A stretch of 64,000 nucleotides of DNA. Origin: Ascaphus truei (taxonomy: Eukaryota > Chordata > Amphibia > Anura > Ascaphidae). Made by a program: the position numbers and the translations under genes. Shown here one piece after another: positions 1 to 11,390 of the stretch. A model generated the notes under the pieces. The model had not been told where the DNA came from. It searched no databases and saw nothing but the letters and a program-made list of their open reading frames with translations. Every line of letters starts with the position of its first letter. Position 1 is the stretch's first letter. The stretch covers positions 99,928 to 163,927 of the forward strand of contig WSYH01000145.1 of NCBI GenBank assembly GCA_036426205.1, read 5' to 3'.

Positions 1-126
1 AGAGGGGGGAGAAGAGAGAGAGAGGGGGAGAAGAGAGAGAGAGGGGGGAGGAGAGAGAGAGTTGGGAGGAGAGAGAGAGGGTGGGGGAAGGAGAGAGAGA
101 GTGTGGGGGGAGGAGAGAGAGAGCGG
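1..126. repeat. GA-rich low-complexity repeat
   Basis: Purine-only runs of GAGAGA and GGGGGA fill this stretch. It is a degenerate microsatellite cut by the window edge. Confidence 0.9.
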
Positions 127-1230
127 CGAGGAGGTAAGAGACATGGGGGTGGTGTGTGTTCCCTAGCAGGGTTTCTGGGAATGTTACTGTGTTGCTTATA
201 AATGTTACTGTGTTGCTTAGAAGTGTCAATCGATCTTGTCTAATAAAAACTACAACTCCCATGATCCCATGTGACCATGCGCAGTAGAGCTTAGGGCTGT
301 GACCCGGATGTAGTAGGCAGTGAAGGGAGGAAATGAGTTCTGCACACAGATAGTCCTGTGAGAAATGCAAAGGATCTGTGAGTGATCTATGATGTAGCAA
401 TGAGAAGTCCCTTAATATGCCTGCCCTGTCTGAACAACCCGCCCACCCAGAGATTTCAGGGAAAAACCCGTAGCCCGGAGAAGGGGATGCCAAACCCGAA
501 GTCTCTGGGTTAAACCCGGAGAGGTGGCAACCCCGCATGCAAACTGTAATAATAGTGGGAACCAAAGCTAAAGCCAGAAATGTATAAGCAAAATAATAAT
601 CAAATGACACATAATATAAGAATGGTGAGGCTCAAATAAAGCCTCCCTTCTGTAAACCGGCCAGTCAACAAGGAAAAAGCTACTCAATCAAGAATGCTGA
701 TACCAAGACCTAACTAAGGCAAAGACCCATGACAACAAATCCTGTTACATCATGAATATGCACACATAAGCTGTTGCTATACAGTTGAAAAGGACAGCAT
801 TGTATCTAGATCCTGCTGTAATAATAACTAACAGGCAATGCAGAATAGCTGAAAAATATATGCTTTAAAATAGAAAAACAGTTTAATGTGCATATGATAT
901 TGAGGGCTGAAAAGGGATGATGGTAAGCTGCAGCAGTGTAAAAATCAGTGTCCTGTCTGAACTTCACATTGAAATGGGATGCAGTCAGTGCAGAGGATAC
1001 TTAGCTCCACGGAAAATCTCCTTAATAGTACAGAGTCTGATGACTAGGAGCCCGAGTAGGAACAACCTGGAGACTCGTGCCTTCGTCGTCGCCGTCTGAT
1101 GACACGAATAACGTGAGGAGCGTGGAAGCGTGGAGGCAAAGAACAGGACACGCTGCTGAATAACCAAAATGTATTGAGACAAAGCAGGAGCATGCAGGAG
1201 ATGAGGTGTTGAGAGGAGAGTGAGGACAGG
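127..1230. other. Non-coding stretch, no gene seen
   Basis: There is no convincing coding sequence. A segment near 440-535 repeats 'cccggag' and 'ggttaaaccc'-like words and looks like dispersed repeat DNA. The short open frames overlap on both strands and carry no recognisable domain. Confidence 0.5.
249..268 (+). promoter_or_regulatory. ZNF143/SBS-like motif beside an NRF1 half-site
   Basis: ACTACAACTCCCATGATCC matches the known ZNF143 (Staf) binding pattern ACTACAAYTCCCA. A 'catgcgcag' NRF1-like half-site follows at about 276-284. These factors bind such words in vertebrate promoters, but the same words also occur in old repeats. No transcript start is visible. Confidence 0.35.
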
Positions 1231-1240
1231 AAACGCAATC

Positions 1241-1274
1241 CTCAACATACGTTTCGTCACTTCTTTTTCAAGAG
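1241..1274 (-). ncRNA. Degenerate hammerhead-like motif (PLE-type repeat end)
   Basis: On the minus strand, helix I CTC/GAG encloses a TTGAAAA core, then GAAA, then the near-palindrome ACGTATGT ending at U16.1 with U as residue 17. Helix II cannot be drawn convincingly. The TTGANAA core is shared with the sites at 15709 and 16744, so this looks like a decayed relative from a PLE-type terminal repeat. Confidence 0.3.
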
Positions 1275-1843
1275 TCTTGCTGTGAAGGGTGTGCTGCTGA
1301 TATTTAAACCACTGACCCCATGATGATGTCCAATTAAAAGGGAGGAGTAGGCTGATAGTACCCTGCTGATTCGGCAAGGCGACTAACCAATCATAGCAAT
1401 GACAACACTGAAGTCACATTAATTAAAAGCAAATGACCTATGGATGGCAGAAAAAACAGTTGAATAACCAAACACAATGTATAAATAATAATGAAATAAT
1501 AAACAATAATAATAACATAAGCTTGTGGGCATCCTAATGCTAAAAAGCTATACATAAAAGGGGGGACATAAGCAGTGGAACTAAAATAAGCTAGCATAGT
1601 CACTATCAAACACACTAATATATGTGTTACTGAGAGATTGTATATCATAATATCTCTCTGAAGTATTACCTCCATCACTCTTACCATAAACAAATTGTAA
1701 TCCCAATGCAAGCTCCTTAGAAGCAAACTAGCAGCAGCAGGCTTAAACATAAACCCATACACAAACCAATATTAATATTAAATAATAAATGGAATACCAC
1801 AGGGGGGAAAAAAAACCCTTTAAATTTTTTTTATATAGGCATA

Positions 1844-3450
1844 CAGTTGTGTGAACAGAAAGTACACCCTCTTTGAATTCTATGGATTTACATATCAGGA
1901 CATAATAACAATCAGCTGTTCCTTAGCATTAGGTAAATGCAACCTCAGATTAGGTAAATACAACCTCAGATGAACAACAACACATGACATATTACACTGT
2001 GTCATGATTTATTTAACAAAAATAAAGACAAAATGGAGAAGCTATATGTGAAAAACTAAGTACACCCTTACTGCTTCCATAGGAATTAAGATGCTAAGTA
2101 GCAGCCAGGTGCTACTAATCAAATGCCCTTGATTAATTGATCAGCAAGTGTGACCACCCCTATAAAAGTCGAAGTTTTAGCAGTTTGCTGGTCTGGAGCA
2201 TTCAGGTGTGGTTAACACAATGCCAAAAAGGAAAGACATCAGCAATGATCTTAGAGAAGCAATTGTTGCTGCCCATCAATCTGGGAAGGGTTATAAGGCC
2301 ATTTCCAAACAATTTAAAGTCCATCATTCTACAGTGAGAAAGATTATTCAAAAGTGGAAAACATTCATGACAGTTGCCAAACTTCCCAGGAGTGAACTTC
2401 CCAGCAAATTCACCCCAAGGTCAGACCATGCAATGCTCAGAGAAATTGCAAAAAAACCAAGAGTAACATCTCAGACTCTACAGGCCTCAGTTAGCATGTT
2501 AAATGTTAAAGTTCACGACAGTACAATTAGAAAAAGACTGAATAAGTATGGTTTGTTTGGAGGCTTTGCCTCTTCTCTCTAAAAAGAACATGGCAGCACG
2601 GCTTAGGTTTGCAAAGTTGTATCAGAACAAAGCACGAGACTTCTGGAACAATGTCCTTTGGACAGACGAGACCAAAGTGGAGATGTTTGGCCATAATAAA
2701 CAGCGCCATGTTTGGTGAAAACCAAACACAGCATATCAGCACAAACACCTCATACCAACTGTCAAGTACGGTGGTGGACGGATGATGATTTAGGCATGTT
2801 TTGCAGCCACAGGACCTGGGAACCTTGCAGTCATTGAGTCTACCATGAACTCCTTTGTATACCAAAGTATTCTAGATTCAAATGTGAGGCCATCTGTAAG
2901 ACAACTAAAGCTTGGCCGAAATTGGGTCATGCAACAAGACAATGATCCCAAGCACACCAGCAAATCTACAACAGAATGGCTGAAAAAGAAAATAATCATG
3001 GTGTTGCAATGGCCCAGTCAAAGTCCAGACTTCAACCCAATTGAAATGCTGTGGCTGGACCTTAAGACAACTATGCATAAACAAATGCTCACAAACCTCA
3101 ATGAACTGAAGCAATATTTTAAAGAAGAGAGGGCCAAAATTCCTTCACAATGATGTGAGAGACTGATAAAGTCATACAAAAAACGATTACTTCAAGTTAT
3201 TGCTGCCAATAATGGTTCTACAAGCTTTTGACTCAAAAGGTATACTTTAGTTTTTCACACATGGCTTCTCCATTTTGGCTTTATTTTTGTTAAATAAATC
3301 ATGACACAGTGTAATATGTCGTGTTGTTGTTCATCTGAGGTAGTATTTACCTAATTTTAAGACCTGCTAAGGAACAGATGATTGTTATTATGTCCTGATA
3401 TGTAAAACCATAGAATTCAAAGAGGGTGTACTTTCTTTTTCACACCACTG
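1844..3450 (+). mobile_element. Tc1-like DNA transposon, decayed
   Basis: This is a complete-length Tc1/mariner element of about 1.6 kb. Both ends start with CAGT(T/G)GTGTG and run into inverted repeats over 200 bp long (about 1844-2069 and 3239-3450). Both arms contain the words AAGTACACCC (or a variant) and TCATGATTTATTTAAC. The left end is preceded by TA at 1842-1843, the family's target; the right end abuts a TG/TA microsatellite. The single transposase gene inside is broken, so the copy is dead. Arms this well matched suggest moderate age. Confidence 0.9.
2220..3231 (+). pseudogene. Tc1 transposase pseudogene (DD34E)
   Basis: The reading frame starts at ATG 2220 (MPKRKDISNDLREAI) and first encodes a paired-type helix-turn-helix DNA-binding domain. 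After about 2570 the frame shifts by one base. The catalytic half then continues with WTDET (Asp codon 2665), QQDND (Asp codon 2938) and NPIE (Glu codon 3043). There are 34 residues between the second Asp and the Glu, as in Tc1 DD34E enzymes. In-frame stops lie at 2716 (TGA), 2791 (TAG) and 3151 (TGA), and the natural end is TGA 3229-3231. All catalytic residues survive but the frame does not. The enzyme would cut and paste the element by binding the inverted repeats. Confidence 0.92.
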
Positions 3451-3492
3451 TGTGTGTGTGTATATATATATAAATATATATATATATTTTTC
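3451..3492. repeat. TG/TA microsatellite
   Basis: An alternating TG run passes into TATATA directly at the right edge of the Tc1 element. Confidence 0.8.
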
Positions 3493-4280
3493 TTGCTTAG
3501 TAATCAATACTTACACGGATAATTCAAAGACAGATGTAAAAAAATCAGGTTAACATCGCGTGTGACATGAAAAACAAAAACAATGCAATAATCTATACAT
3601 AACAGTAATACTAATAAAATTATTAAACAAATGCATGTGATTTAAACATTACTCCTCTGCTAAACGTAAAGCAGCATTAATCAAAACAAATGGGGTAGAC
3701 TACTGTTTCATCATTTTTTGCCATAGTATAACAAGTTGGAATTCTTTTGGCCATTTACACATATTTAATATTACATTGAAAAGAAAATGTGATATTATTT
3801 ATTTTACATATTGTGTATTATTTCAATTTCAAGGTATTGACATACAGCGGGGGTTAATATAAAATATAGGGATGTTACTAATATTAGAATTGTTTGAATA
3901 TTTACTGTATTAATGACTGCATATACAGGTCCCATCGTATTTTGTAACGGTTCTGTCTTTTTCTTGTAGCAATAATGAAAATTAGAAAGTTGCATTGACA
4001 TTTCGCATATAAAGTATCCAAAATGTCCTCTGAGTGCCTTTACTGATGCATATTCTTTGCCTGGCAGGAGTGATAATTTCAATCAGACTGATGATTTGGA
4101 ACCATGGTATTAATTGTGACATAATTACAATAAAAGGGTGGCTAAATAGCTTGGGTTATGGATTTTGCTTATTTTCCTTTTAAAATGCATAAAGGTATTC
4201 TGCCTATTGTTCTCAGTAACTTGAAGTTGTGATGCATTAGTTTATAAATGTAAAGTGAGTAAAAAGAGTAACAAAAACCC
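3493..4280. other. AT-rich non-coding stretch
   Basis: I see no gene, domain or clear repeat boundary here. Confidence 0.5.
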
Positions 4281-4770
4281 TCCGCTGTACAGCAAATAAA
4301 AATACCACTTATGCGCACATTCACGTCTCAGACATGTCCAAAACCATGCCTTTCCCCATTATCGCTTGGCATACAATACTTCCATTGCAGCCAGTGACTC
4401 TGGGTAATGACATGCAAATGTGAACTCTGGTTGTAGCCACTATCAGCTATACATTGCAAGGCCAGTGTAACCAGACTCACACTGATGAGACCCAAAAGGT
4501 TGAAAAAGCTGTCTGGGTGTCGGATTACTGGACTTGCAATTCTTTAGCCCAGGTTGTCCTGAAAAAGCTGTGAAATACGGCATGGCATATGCTTGTAGGG
4601 GCCATGTTCAAATAGATAAGATGCAAAATGTGACACCCTGTGAGTGCTCATTTGCATGTTACAGTCCCTGTCTGCAGTGAAAGTATTGTATGCTAAGAGA
4701 TAATGGGGAAAGGCAGATTTGTGGACCTTTCTGAGATATGTGAATGTGCTCATAAGTGGTATGTTTATTA
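4281..4770 (+). repeat. Hammerhead-bearing dispersed repeat (retrozyme-like), diverged
   Basis: This segment shares words and order with the dimer at 18340-19017: 'ctttccccat', 'gacatgcaaatg', the hammerhead core, then 'gggccatgttc', 'gtgctcatttgcatg' and 'gataatggggaaaggc'. It lies in the plus orientation and is more diverged. Two partial units surround one ribozyme motif, as expected for a head-to-tail repeat. Confidence 0.6.
4474..4521 (+). ncRNA. Hammerhead ribozyme-like motif
   Basis: The order is CTGATGA (4482-4488), helix II GACC/GGTT with loop CAAAA, GAAA (4502-4505), a short helix III, then GTC (4511-4513). Flanking GACTCACA and TGGGTGTC pair at six of eight positions as helix I. 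Type I hammerheads cut after the C of GUC. The core is intact but helix I has two mismatches, so activity is uncertain. Confidence 0.55.
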
Positions 4771-7070
4771 GCATTATAGCATTATAGGATTGAATTATGT
4801 TGTTTTTTAAATATTTTTAAGGTCATTAAGCTACTAGAACTGTGTTTGATCTGAAATGGATGTAAAAATGTAGATTAGCTTTAGGTTGTGATACCTTTTA
4901 GGGGACCTACATTATAGTTCTTCATAGAGGAAATTACAATACAAAAATCTTTCAAAACATATTTCAGATGTAGCAGATGTTATTGCTCCCATTATTGTGA
5001 TGCATTGCATCAAAACACACATTAACATTTTTGTGCGTTAGGAAAATGTGTTCCTATTTGTTTCAATGGAGCTGTGTTAAAAGCTGCATCAAATCAATGC
5101 CAGAAGTATGCACAATGTGTCACGTTAACAGTAACAATTATGTCTCCTTTATCTGTAGATTTTGTCTTTAAATGAGTACTGTGCCAGTATATGTACTGTA
5201 TTCTAAGGTGATAAGTAAGGGTGGAGATACATTCTGTAGGGAGTCTATATGTGAAGTGGTGAGAGGATTAGCATAATTTAGCAAAAACTAATTATGCTGG
5301 ATGTCAGAGGTGGGTAAACAGCAGAGATGTGAAGAGATGTCAGGCTGGTATACTGTACTCAATTATAGTTAGATAAAATCCTTGCCATTAATTATTTATT
5401 TTATTTTTGTTACTTACATTATTGAAATATTCTCTCATTGGATGTCTGTTTGATCTTAACCTCTTTTCTCCAAAAAGTTCCAGGAAGTTTGTCAAAGAAA
5501 ATGATAGAGTCATGAAGCTGCTATGCGGGACATTGTGCCCAATCTGGTGATTTCAATGACAGTTACCAGCCGATTGGGTGTGATATCATGCATTGCTGCT
5601 TCATGACTCCCACCCATTTTGGTTGGTTCACTACCAATGATCTAATGGAAATCTGTGCACCAGTCCTGGAATCCTCTGTTACCCTTTCTAGAAGGCTTAT
5701 CCTTTTCCATCAGAATGCTGTATTTCTCTCACCAGCAGACCATGTTATCTGGATGTTGCATCTTCCTTGATGGGCTATAAAGTTTCTCTTGTTCCTTTTT
5801 GTTGCCTGTCTTGCTGAAATATATTTGGAAGCCTGCTAATGTCCCTCCAAACTTTATTTCCACAGGAGATGAGAGGGAAGACAGTTGTTCAAATAACATA
5901 CAAATTCACTTGTCTATAGTAGACTTGAAATAATTCTATGCTATGTGTTATCACTAAAGAAGTTTCTTTTTAAATGTACTAAAAACTGGCAAGAACCTGT
6001 GCATTGAAATGTTGTTTTATTCTCTTAGCCGCTGGTGTTTCTAACAAAAGCATATTGTTTGAATGCAATGTTTTCTTTGATGATATTTTATTTGTTATTT
6101 TTTTCTACTCTGGTTAAGATGTCTTACAGCATTATTTGTTTTTTTATAGACACTTTTATGCATTCACATTGCTATTGGGTAATTAAAAATTTGATATCAC
6201 ATACAGGATCTCATCTCAGTCCAATGAAAAAAAGTATTCTGTTTTATGAAACAATACAATGAATTTGAATAAATATATGAAACCTGTCAGGGATCCCAAA
6301 ACATTATGCTTTTCATTTGTGAAATATAACACTTTTCACTTATGCATGAACTTGTCAATGGCATTTTCTTAATATAATGAGATACACGCTAAACATAAAA
6401 GTAGCTCAGCTGCTTACAGTAATCTCTTACTGATCTAAGATCTTTAACCAAAAATATATATTTAAATTAGCTGAAGGAGTAGTATAGTGATAATGTAAAT
6501 CAGTAAAGTGAAGAGTACATAAGTCAATGTACCCCAAAGAAAATTCACTTAAATGCACACCTCTGATTTAAAATATAACCTTTAATGTTATTACTTAAAA
6601 CATATATTACCGAGTGTTTGTGTAACAGTGTTTAAAAAGAAATTAAACAAAGTACCTAAATCCCCTCATATATAATGACCACTCAAACACATTAATTCAA
6701 TTGTAAGGTGGTGGAGAAAATAAGGTACAAATCAGCACTGATGGAATGATCCACCAGAGATCAGTGAACATTCTCAATAAAATTGGTCATCATAGTAGTG
6801 ATACTGTGAAAGGACTGGCTGATGAGTAAATCACAACTAATTATAGCCAACTCTCAGATAAGCCCTAAAGTAACAGGGGGGAGAATGCCTAGTATATGGT
6901 CCAATAGTGCCTAAAGGGAATGCTATTGGATAAATAGAGTATCAAAATGATACCATCTAGCATTTCTCACACCACACTTTGTATAGTAGAGAAATGTATG
7001 TATATATATTGTTATTGGAAATGCTCAGTGAATCGGAGTATAATAACACAACACAGAGTGCCACAGAAAT
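4771..7070. other. AT-rich non-coding stretch
   Basis: Only short, low-complexity open frames occur here. I see no recognisable gene or element end. Confidence 0.5.
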
Positions 7071-7074
7071 CCAC

Positions 7075-7424
7075 AGCACATTTGTATGAATATATATATA
7101 TATATTTACAGTTGCTATATATATATTCATACAGATGTATATTATATATATATATAATGCAAATGAGCACACACTGCCACATATATATTGAGCATTTCCA
7201 ATAACAATATAAAAAATAAAGCAACTGTAAATATATATATATATATTCATACAAATGTGCTGTGATATAGATAATATAATATCTATATATATATATATAT
7301 ATATTTTACGTTGCTATATATATTATATACTATATAATATATATATATATATATAATATATATATATATATTATATAATATCATATATGATATTGATATA
7401 TATAGTAATATAGTAATGCAATAT
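7075..7424. repeat. TA-rich microsatellite with repeat fragments
   Basis: Long (TA)n tracts, partly palindromic, dominate. At 7156-7182 the words 'atgcaaatgagcacaca' and 'ctgccac' match the hammerhead-bearing repeat of 18.3-19.0 kb, so fragments of that repeat are broken up by TA expansions. Confidence 0.7.
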
Positions 7425-7560
7425 GAGCACACAACACGCCACTTTTGCTTCAAACCCATTTTTAACATGGTTCCCTATAGGCTTAAGCTTGCTGCATGGT
7501 CATTATATATATATGCATCTTAACCCTGGCTGTGCTCAAAGCTGTGACCAATTTTTGCAG
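7425..7560 (-). repeat. Fragment of the hammerhead-bearing repeat
   Basis: Words such as 'catttttaacatggttccc', 'tataggcttaagcttgctgc' and 'taaccctggctgtgctcaaa' are shared with 18480-18560 and 18880-18960. The ribozyme part itself is missing here. Confidence 0.7.
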
Positions 7561-8050
7561 TGATTGGGAAGCGAAGCTATTTAAAGGCGACCGTCTCCAT
7601 GGAGACGCAGTACATAGCCCCCATTGCGCATGCTTGATTGACCAAATAAATGTCATGCGCATGCGCAAATTAGTATGCGTAAATAAAACAGTTCTTATTT
7701 CAGGAGTGAGTGGCAAAATACCTTTATCACAAGCAGCATTAGTATTACATTTACCTGTTGGAGAGTCCAATTCAATCTGCTCAGAAGCGCTTCTACTTGC
7801 AGTGCAATCATCAGGACAAAGTCCCCCTGTAGCGCTACTGCGCATGTGCAGGGAAATAGAATCTTACCATATCCTCCCAGAGCTAATGATGCCTATTGCG
7901 CATGCGCCCCCTAGTGAAAAATTCATGGCCTAATAGCGCATGTGTAGGAAAATAGAGCCTCTGCACTTTAATGTCAGAGATAACTGCTGCACATCCACGA
8001 CATACAGTAATAAACAATCAGTGGACATACAGCGCATGTGTAGGCAGACA
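7561..8050. promoter_or_regulatory. Cluster of NRF1-like GCGCATGCGC sites
   Basis: TGCGCATGCGCA at 7656-7667 is a perfect NRF1 palindrome. Close variants lie at 7624, 7839, 7897, about 7935 and about 8031. NRF1 binds this motif in vertebrate promoters, including promoters active in germ cells. Similar sites occur in the PLE-associated repeats at 11.7-11.9, 16.28, 52.3, 59.99 and 62.3 kb, so this may be PLE terminal-repeat promoter sequence. No gene is adjacent. Confidence 0.45.
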
Positions 8051-9200
8051 CATTCTTTTGGTACTAAAATTATATCATGAAGTTATAGATATATCAATAA
8101 AATTCAGGTAAATACTAATGTAGCTGATATTAGCATTTAACCACAAGTAATCTCCAAATTGAATACACACACTTGTTGCTTCCCTTAGATATTAAAAATG
8201 CAATAATGTCAGAATAATTATAGTGAAAAATAATAAAGAATATAAAATAAATACATGCACATGCTTTATTATTTAGAGTGATGAACCTATACTCAATTAA
8301 ATGCATGAATATTACAGTTACACTCAAAATAAACCTACATTTTTTTTATTTATTGACTAGGATTTCCCCCCCCCCCCCCTTCCTTTCCCCCTTTTTTTTC
8401 TCCTTTCCTTCCATTTTTACCTCGTAGCTCGACATTACAATTAGAGAATTGACTCCTAGATCCCTGATCACCCGCAGTAGTCATTCCTTTAGCACAACCT
8501 GGTATTTAGTATACCACCTTGTTCAATATCCCACAGGCCATTTCCCCAGTCGCCTTTCACCTCACACACATACTACCCCCATTGCCCCCTCGTCGAATGC
8601 ACGCACTTGACCTTGTGACCCTACCTGAATTGACCTCCTTTGATGAATATGCCTCCCGCACTATGCCCGTCATTATTGCCAAACAATTGTAATGACCCCA
8701 CAAAATACACGGACCCACATACCAGATCACACTTTAAACACTGGTGTTATGATCCGTTGTCACAGTTCTTCTGTACTGCGAAACGATTGTCTACGCTGAG
8801 CACCTCAGGACAAAGCGGCATGATTATCAGTCACACACGAAAGGGCGACCCCTGTTGAAGCTAAACCCCCCCCGTGTCCGTTTCCACCAGTTCGCCCCCC
8901 CACCCCTATCAACTCAGTTCGTCCCACGCCAGTCACTCCTTCACGCGCCTCACCCGTATCCTTCGTTCATTTCCCTGTAGTCCCCTCTATACTTAATTCA
9001 TTTCCTTCATCCACCCTACAAGCTACGTACGCACCGTTACATGCCTCACTACATTATCGCACTCAGTATATTGCCATAGTTTTTTGATCTTCCCATAGCG
9101 CTGCACTTCTTTTATGTGTCACACCCCCCCCGCGTCTACATACCACCCCCTATCCGACAGGAGGTTACAGCTTCATTCCGTTAACCATTACATGACCCCA
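8051..9200. other. Non-coding, with C-rich tract
   Basis: A poly-C/poly-T tract lies at 8360-8405. The remainder is C-rich on the plus strand with no recognisable protein. It may be the decayed end of the PLE that follows. Confidence 0.4.
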
Positions 9201-9299
9201 CTTAGTACATTTAATGCCGCCTGTTGACCACAGTCCTCCAGTTTGGCACCCCCAACTCAGCGGCTATTACCATTGCGACACTGACTTGACACAGAGTTG

Positions 9300-9700
9300 A
9301 ATGTTCAAGTATACTGTCTCCGGAAGGGTTTCTGTGGTGTTCTTGTCTACATACCATCTTACTCCACCCCCGTGTTTGCAGTACTTCAATGGATATATAC
9401 AATTTTGCCTGCGTTCCTCGTACCCTTATTGCAACCACCAGCACACTCAAAACGCTGCCCACACATAACCACCAATGCCCCCCAGGTCCCCCCCCCCCGT
9501 ACCACCTGCCATGATTTCACAAAAGCTCTTTTGGTGACATCTCCCATGACATGCTTGCAGGCTTGGAAGCCTTGGTCATTCACTTTCCTTTTTACCGTTA
9601 CCAGCATCCCTTTAATGGACTCAACCAAGAAACTGCCCTGCGAACGCTTCGTGGGACGATGAACCAAGGGTGTCACGTAAAATTCCTGGATCGTTACCAC
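9300..9700 (-). pseudogene. Degenerate PLE zinc-finger/GIY-YIG region
   Basis: The minus-strand frame 9700-9386 contains ESIKGM, then ACKHVM and RAFVKSW. These align by eye with SPIKGM...CKACKHV...TFVNHD in the PLE fragment at 12221. The YVG part of the nuclease is not recognisable. It lies downstream of the RT on the same strand, where the endonuclease of a PLE belongs. Confidence 0.45.
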
Positions 9701-10373
9701 TTTTAATGATTGGTTCTAAGGTGCCAAGATCCACACTCAAGATAAAGAAGATGCCAATGGAGGGCAAATATCCTTTTTTTGCCCACCATCTTCTTTATCT
9801 ATAGGTGCCAATACACAGTTATCGTAGTATCCTGCAGTTTTGTAGGTGTATTTTGTTTAGAGGAGATGAAATGAAAGCTCTTCATCCACTATGTACACTG
9901 GCGACCCTTCCCAAACAACTTTATTCGAGCTCGGATTAGTCCCACGAATTGAGGTATACCCGGGTGTATTGAGGGTGTGATCGTTTCCTGACCGAGTGCA
10001 GTTGAGGTATTTTGTCCAGGCAGGGATTGAAGCATTATATTCGCTGGCGGTGCAATACTGCCAGCCTAATCATTATCATTTAACAGATCAGCCGCCCATC
10101 AGCCAGGCACGAACCCAGGTTGGGAAGGCAAACGCAACGGGGCTTGTCAGAGGTGAGGAGCGGCGCATTCCAGGTATCTGCCAGGTACATACCGGGTATT
10201 TGCTCGAATAAAGTGTGTCGGTGCAGTAGTGCCCTATGATAGGCACGATTAAGTGTTTTGATATTGTACCCACGGCTTAGGAACCGGTCACGTAATTCTT
10301 TTGATTGTCTAAAACTCCTGTATCGTAGAGCATTTCCTCCTTAATCGGAGGTACTGATCAGTAGGAATTCCAG

Positions 10374-11386
10374 CTATGAGACTTCTTGGATGCTGGCTCT
10401 GTGCCAACTATTCGTAGCTGTACTTTTTCTGAATACTTCGGTTTGAATATTCCGATCACTTTCGACATATATATTCAAATCCAGAAAATTAATGGACATT
10501 GTACTCAGTACAGTCGTGAGTCTCAAATTCAAGTTGTTCGTATTAAGGCACTCTACAAATTTGAGAAGATTCTGTGGACCTTCCCACAGTAGGAGGATAT
10601 CATCTATGTATCTGATCCATAATATATGATCAGTATACATAGATAGTTCCTCACAGAATACATGAACGTATTCCCACCAGCCCAGGTACAGGTTGGCATA
10701 AATAGGTGCACATGCCGTGCCCATAGCTGTACCCTGGGTCTGGTGGTAGTAGGTCCGGTCAAACACAAAATAATTGTGTGTGAGTACGTAGTTAAGTAGA
10801 TCGAGGACAAAGGCATTATGTATGTTTAATCTACAATCCCTAGTAGTAAGAAAATGCTCGACAGCACCAAGACCATTTTTGTGGATGATTGAAGTATACA
10901 ATGATTCAACATCTAGACTTACAAGAATGGTCGTATAATGGAAAACTAGTGACAGAGCCCCTAAGGACCTTGTCAAGATAGATGCTGCTTCCTTCAGACA
11001 GACAATTATTCCCTGAAACGATAGGGCGTCCAGGTGGAGACTGTAATTTTTTATGTACATGGGCAAAGTATAAAATGTTGCCACAGTTGAGATTTCGGGT
11101 ACATAAATTCATATTCTTGTCTGCTTATCATGTCCTTATCTAGGGCATCTTGTAAGATAATCAACAGATCTTTTTTATATTGTGATGTAGGGCTACTGTC
11201 CAAGATCTCATAACACTCCTTATCGCTTAAGAGTCTTTTATTTTCCCTCACATAGGCTTCGGTGTCTTGGATCACGATATTACCGTTTCGAGGGGTAACC
11301 TCTTCATCTGGCCCATTCCTACTGGTCCCAGAGGGTCCCAGAGGTACTTCCCTTAGCCTTCCCTCCCCACTGTCAAATAATCCCAC
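10374..11386 (-). pseudogene. PLE reverse transcriptase pseudogene
   Basis: The minus-strand translation shows NIVIQDTEAYVRE near the start, then PPGRPIVSG, motif A LVSLDVESLYTSI (catalytic Asp present), motif B-like GTAMGTACAPIYANLYLG, motif C YIDDILLLW (both Asp present) and FLDLNI. This set is typical of PLE reverse transcriptases, which are related to telomerase. At least two frameshifts (near 11090 and 11000) split the frame, and a stop follows at 10374 although homology seems to continue downstream. The RT would copy element RNA at a nicked chromosomal target. Inactive, but recognition is confident. Confidence 0.88.
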
Positions 11387-11390
11387 ACTC

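Larger units (their letters stand above)
9200..11390 (-). mobile_element. Penelope-like element (Neptune type), decayed
   Basis: Read on the minus strand, the region gives PLE protein parts in the expected order: an N-terminal piece (11386-11051), RT (about 11112-10374), linker (about 10370-9850) and a degenerate zinc-finger/GIY-YIG zone (9700-9300, with CKHV and VKSW words also seen in the fragment at 12.2 kb). PLEs copy their RNA by target-primed reverse transcription using the RT and GIY-YIG nuclease. Several frameshifts and stops make this copy inactive. Confidence 0.8.

Noticed and set aside
985..1377. 130-codon minus-strand open frame
   Set aside because: It overlaps a hammerhead-like PLE repeat end, has no domain, and an overlapping frame is equally open.
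7496..7933. 145-codon open frames on both strands
   Set aside because: The region is repeat fragment plus NRF1-site cluster; both strands are open because of composition, and no domain is visible.
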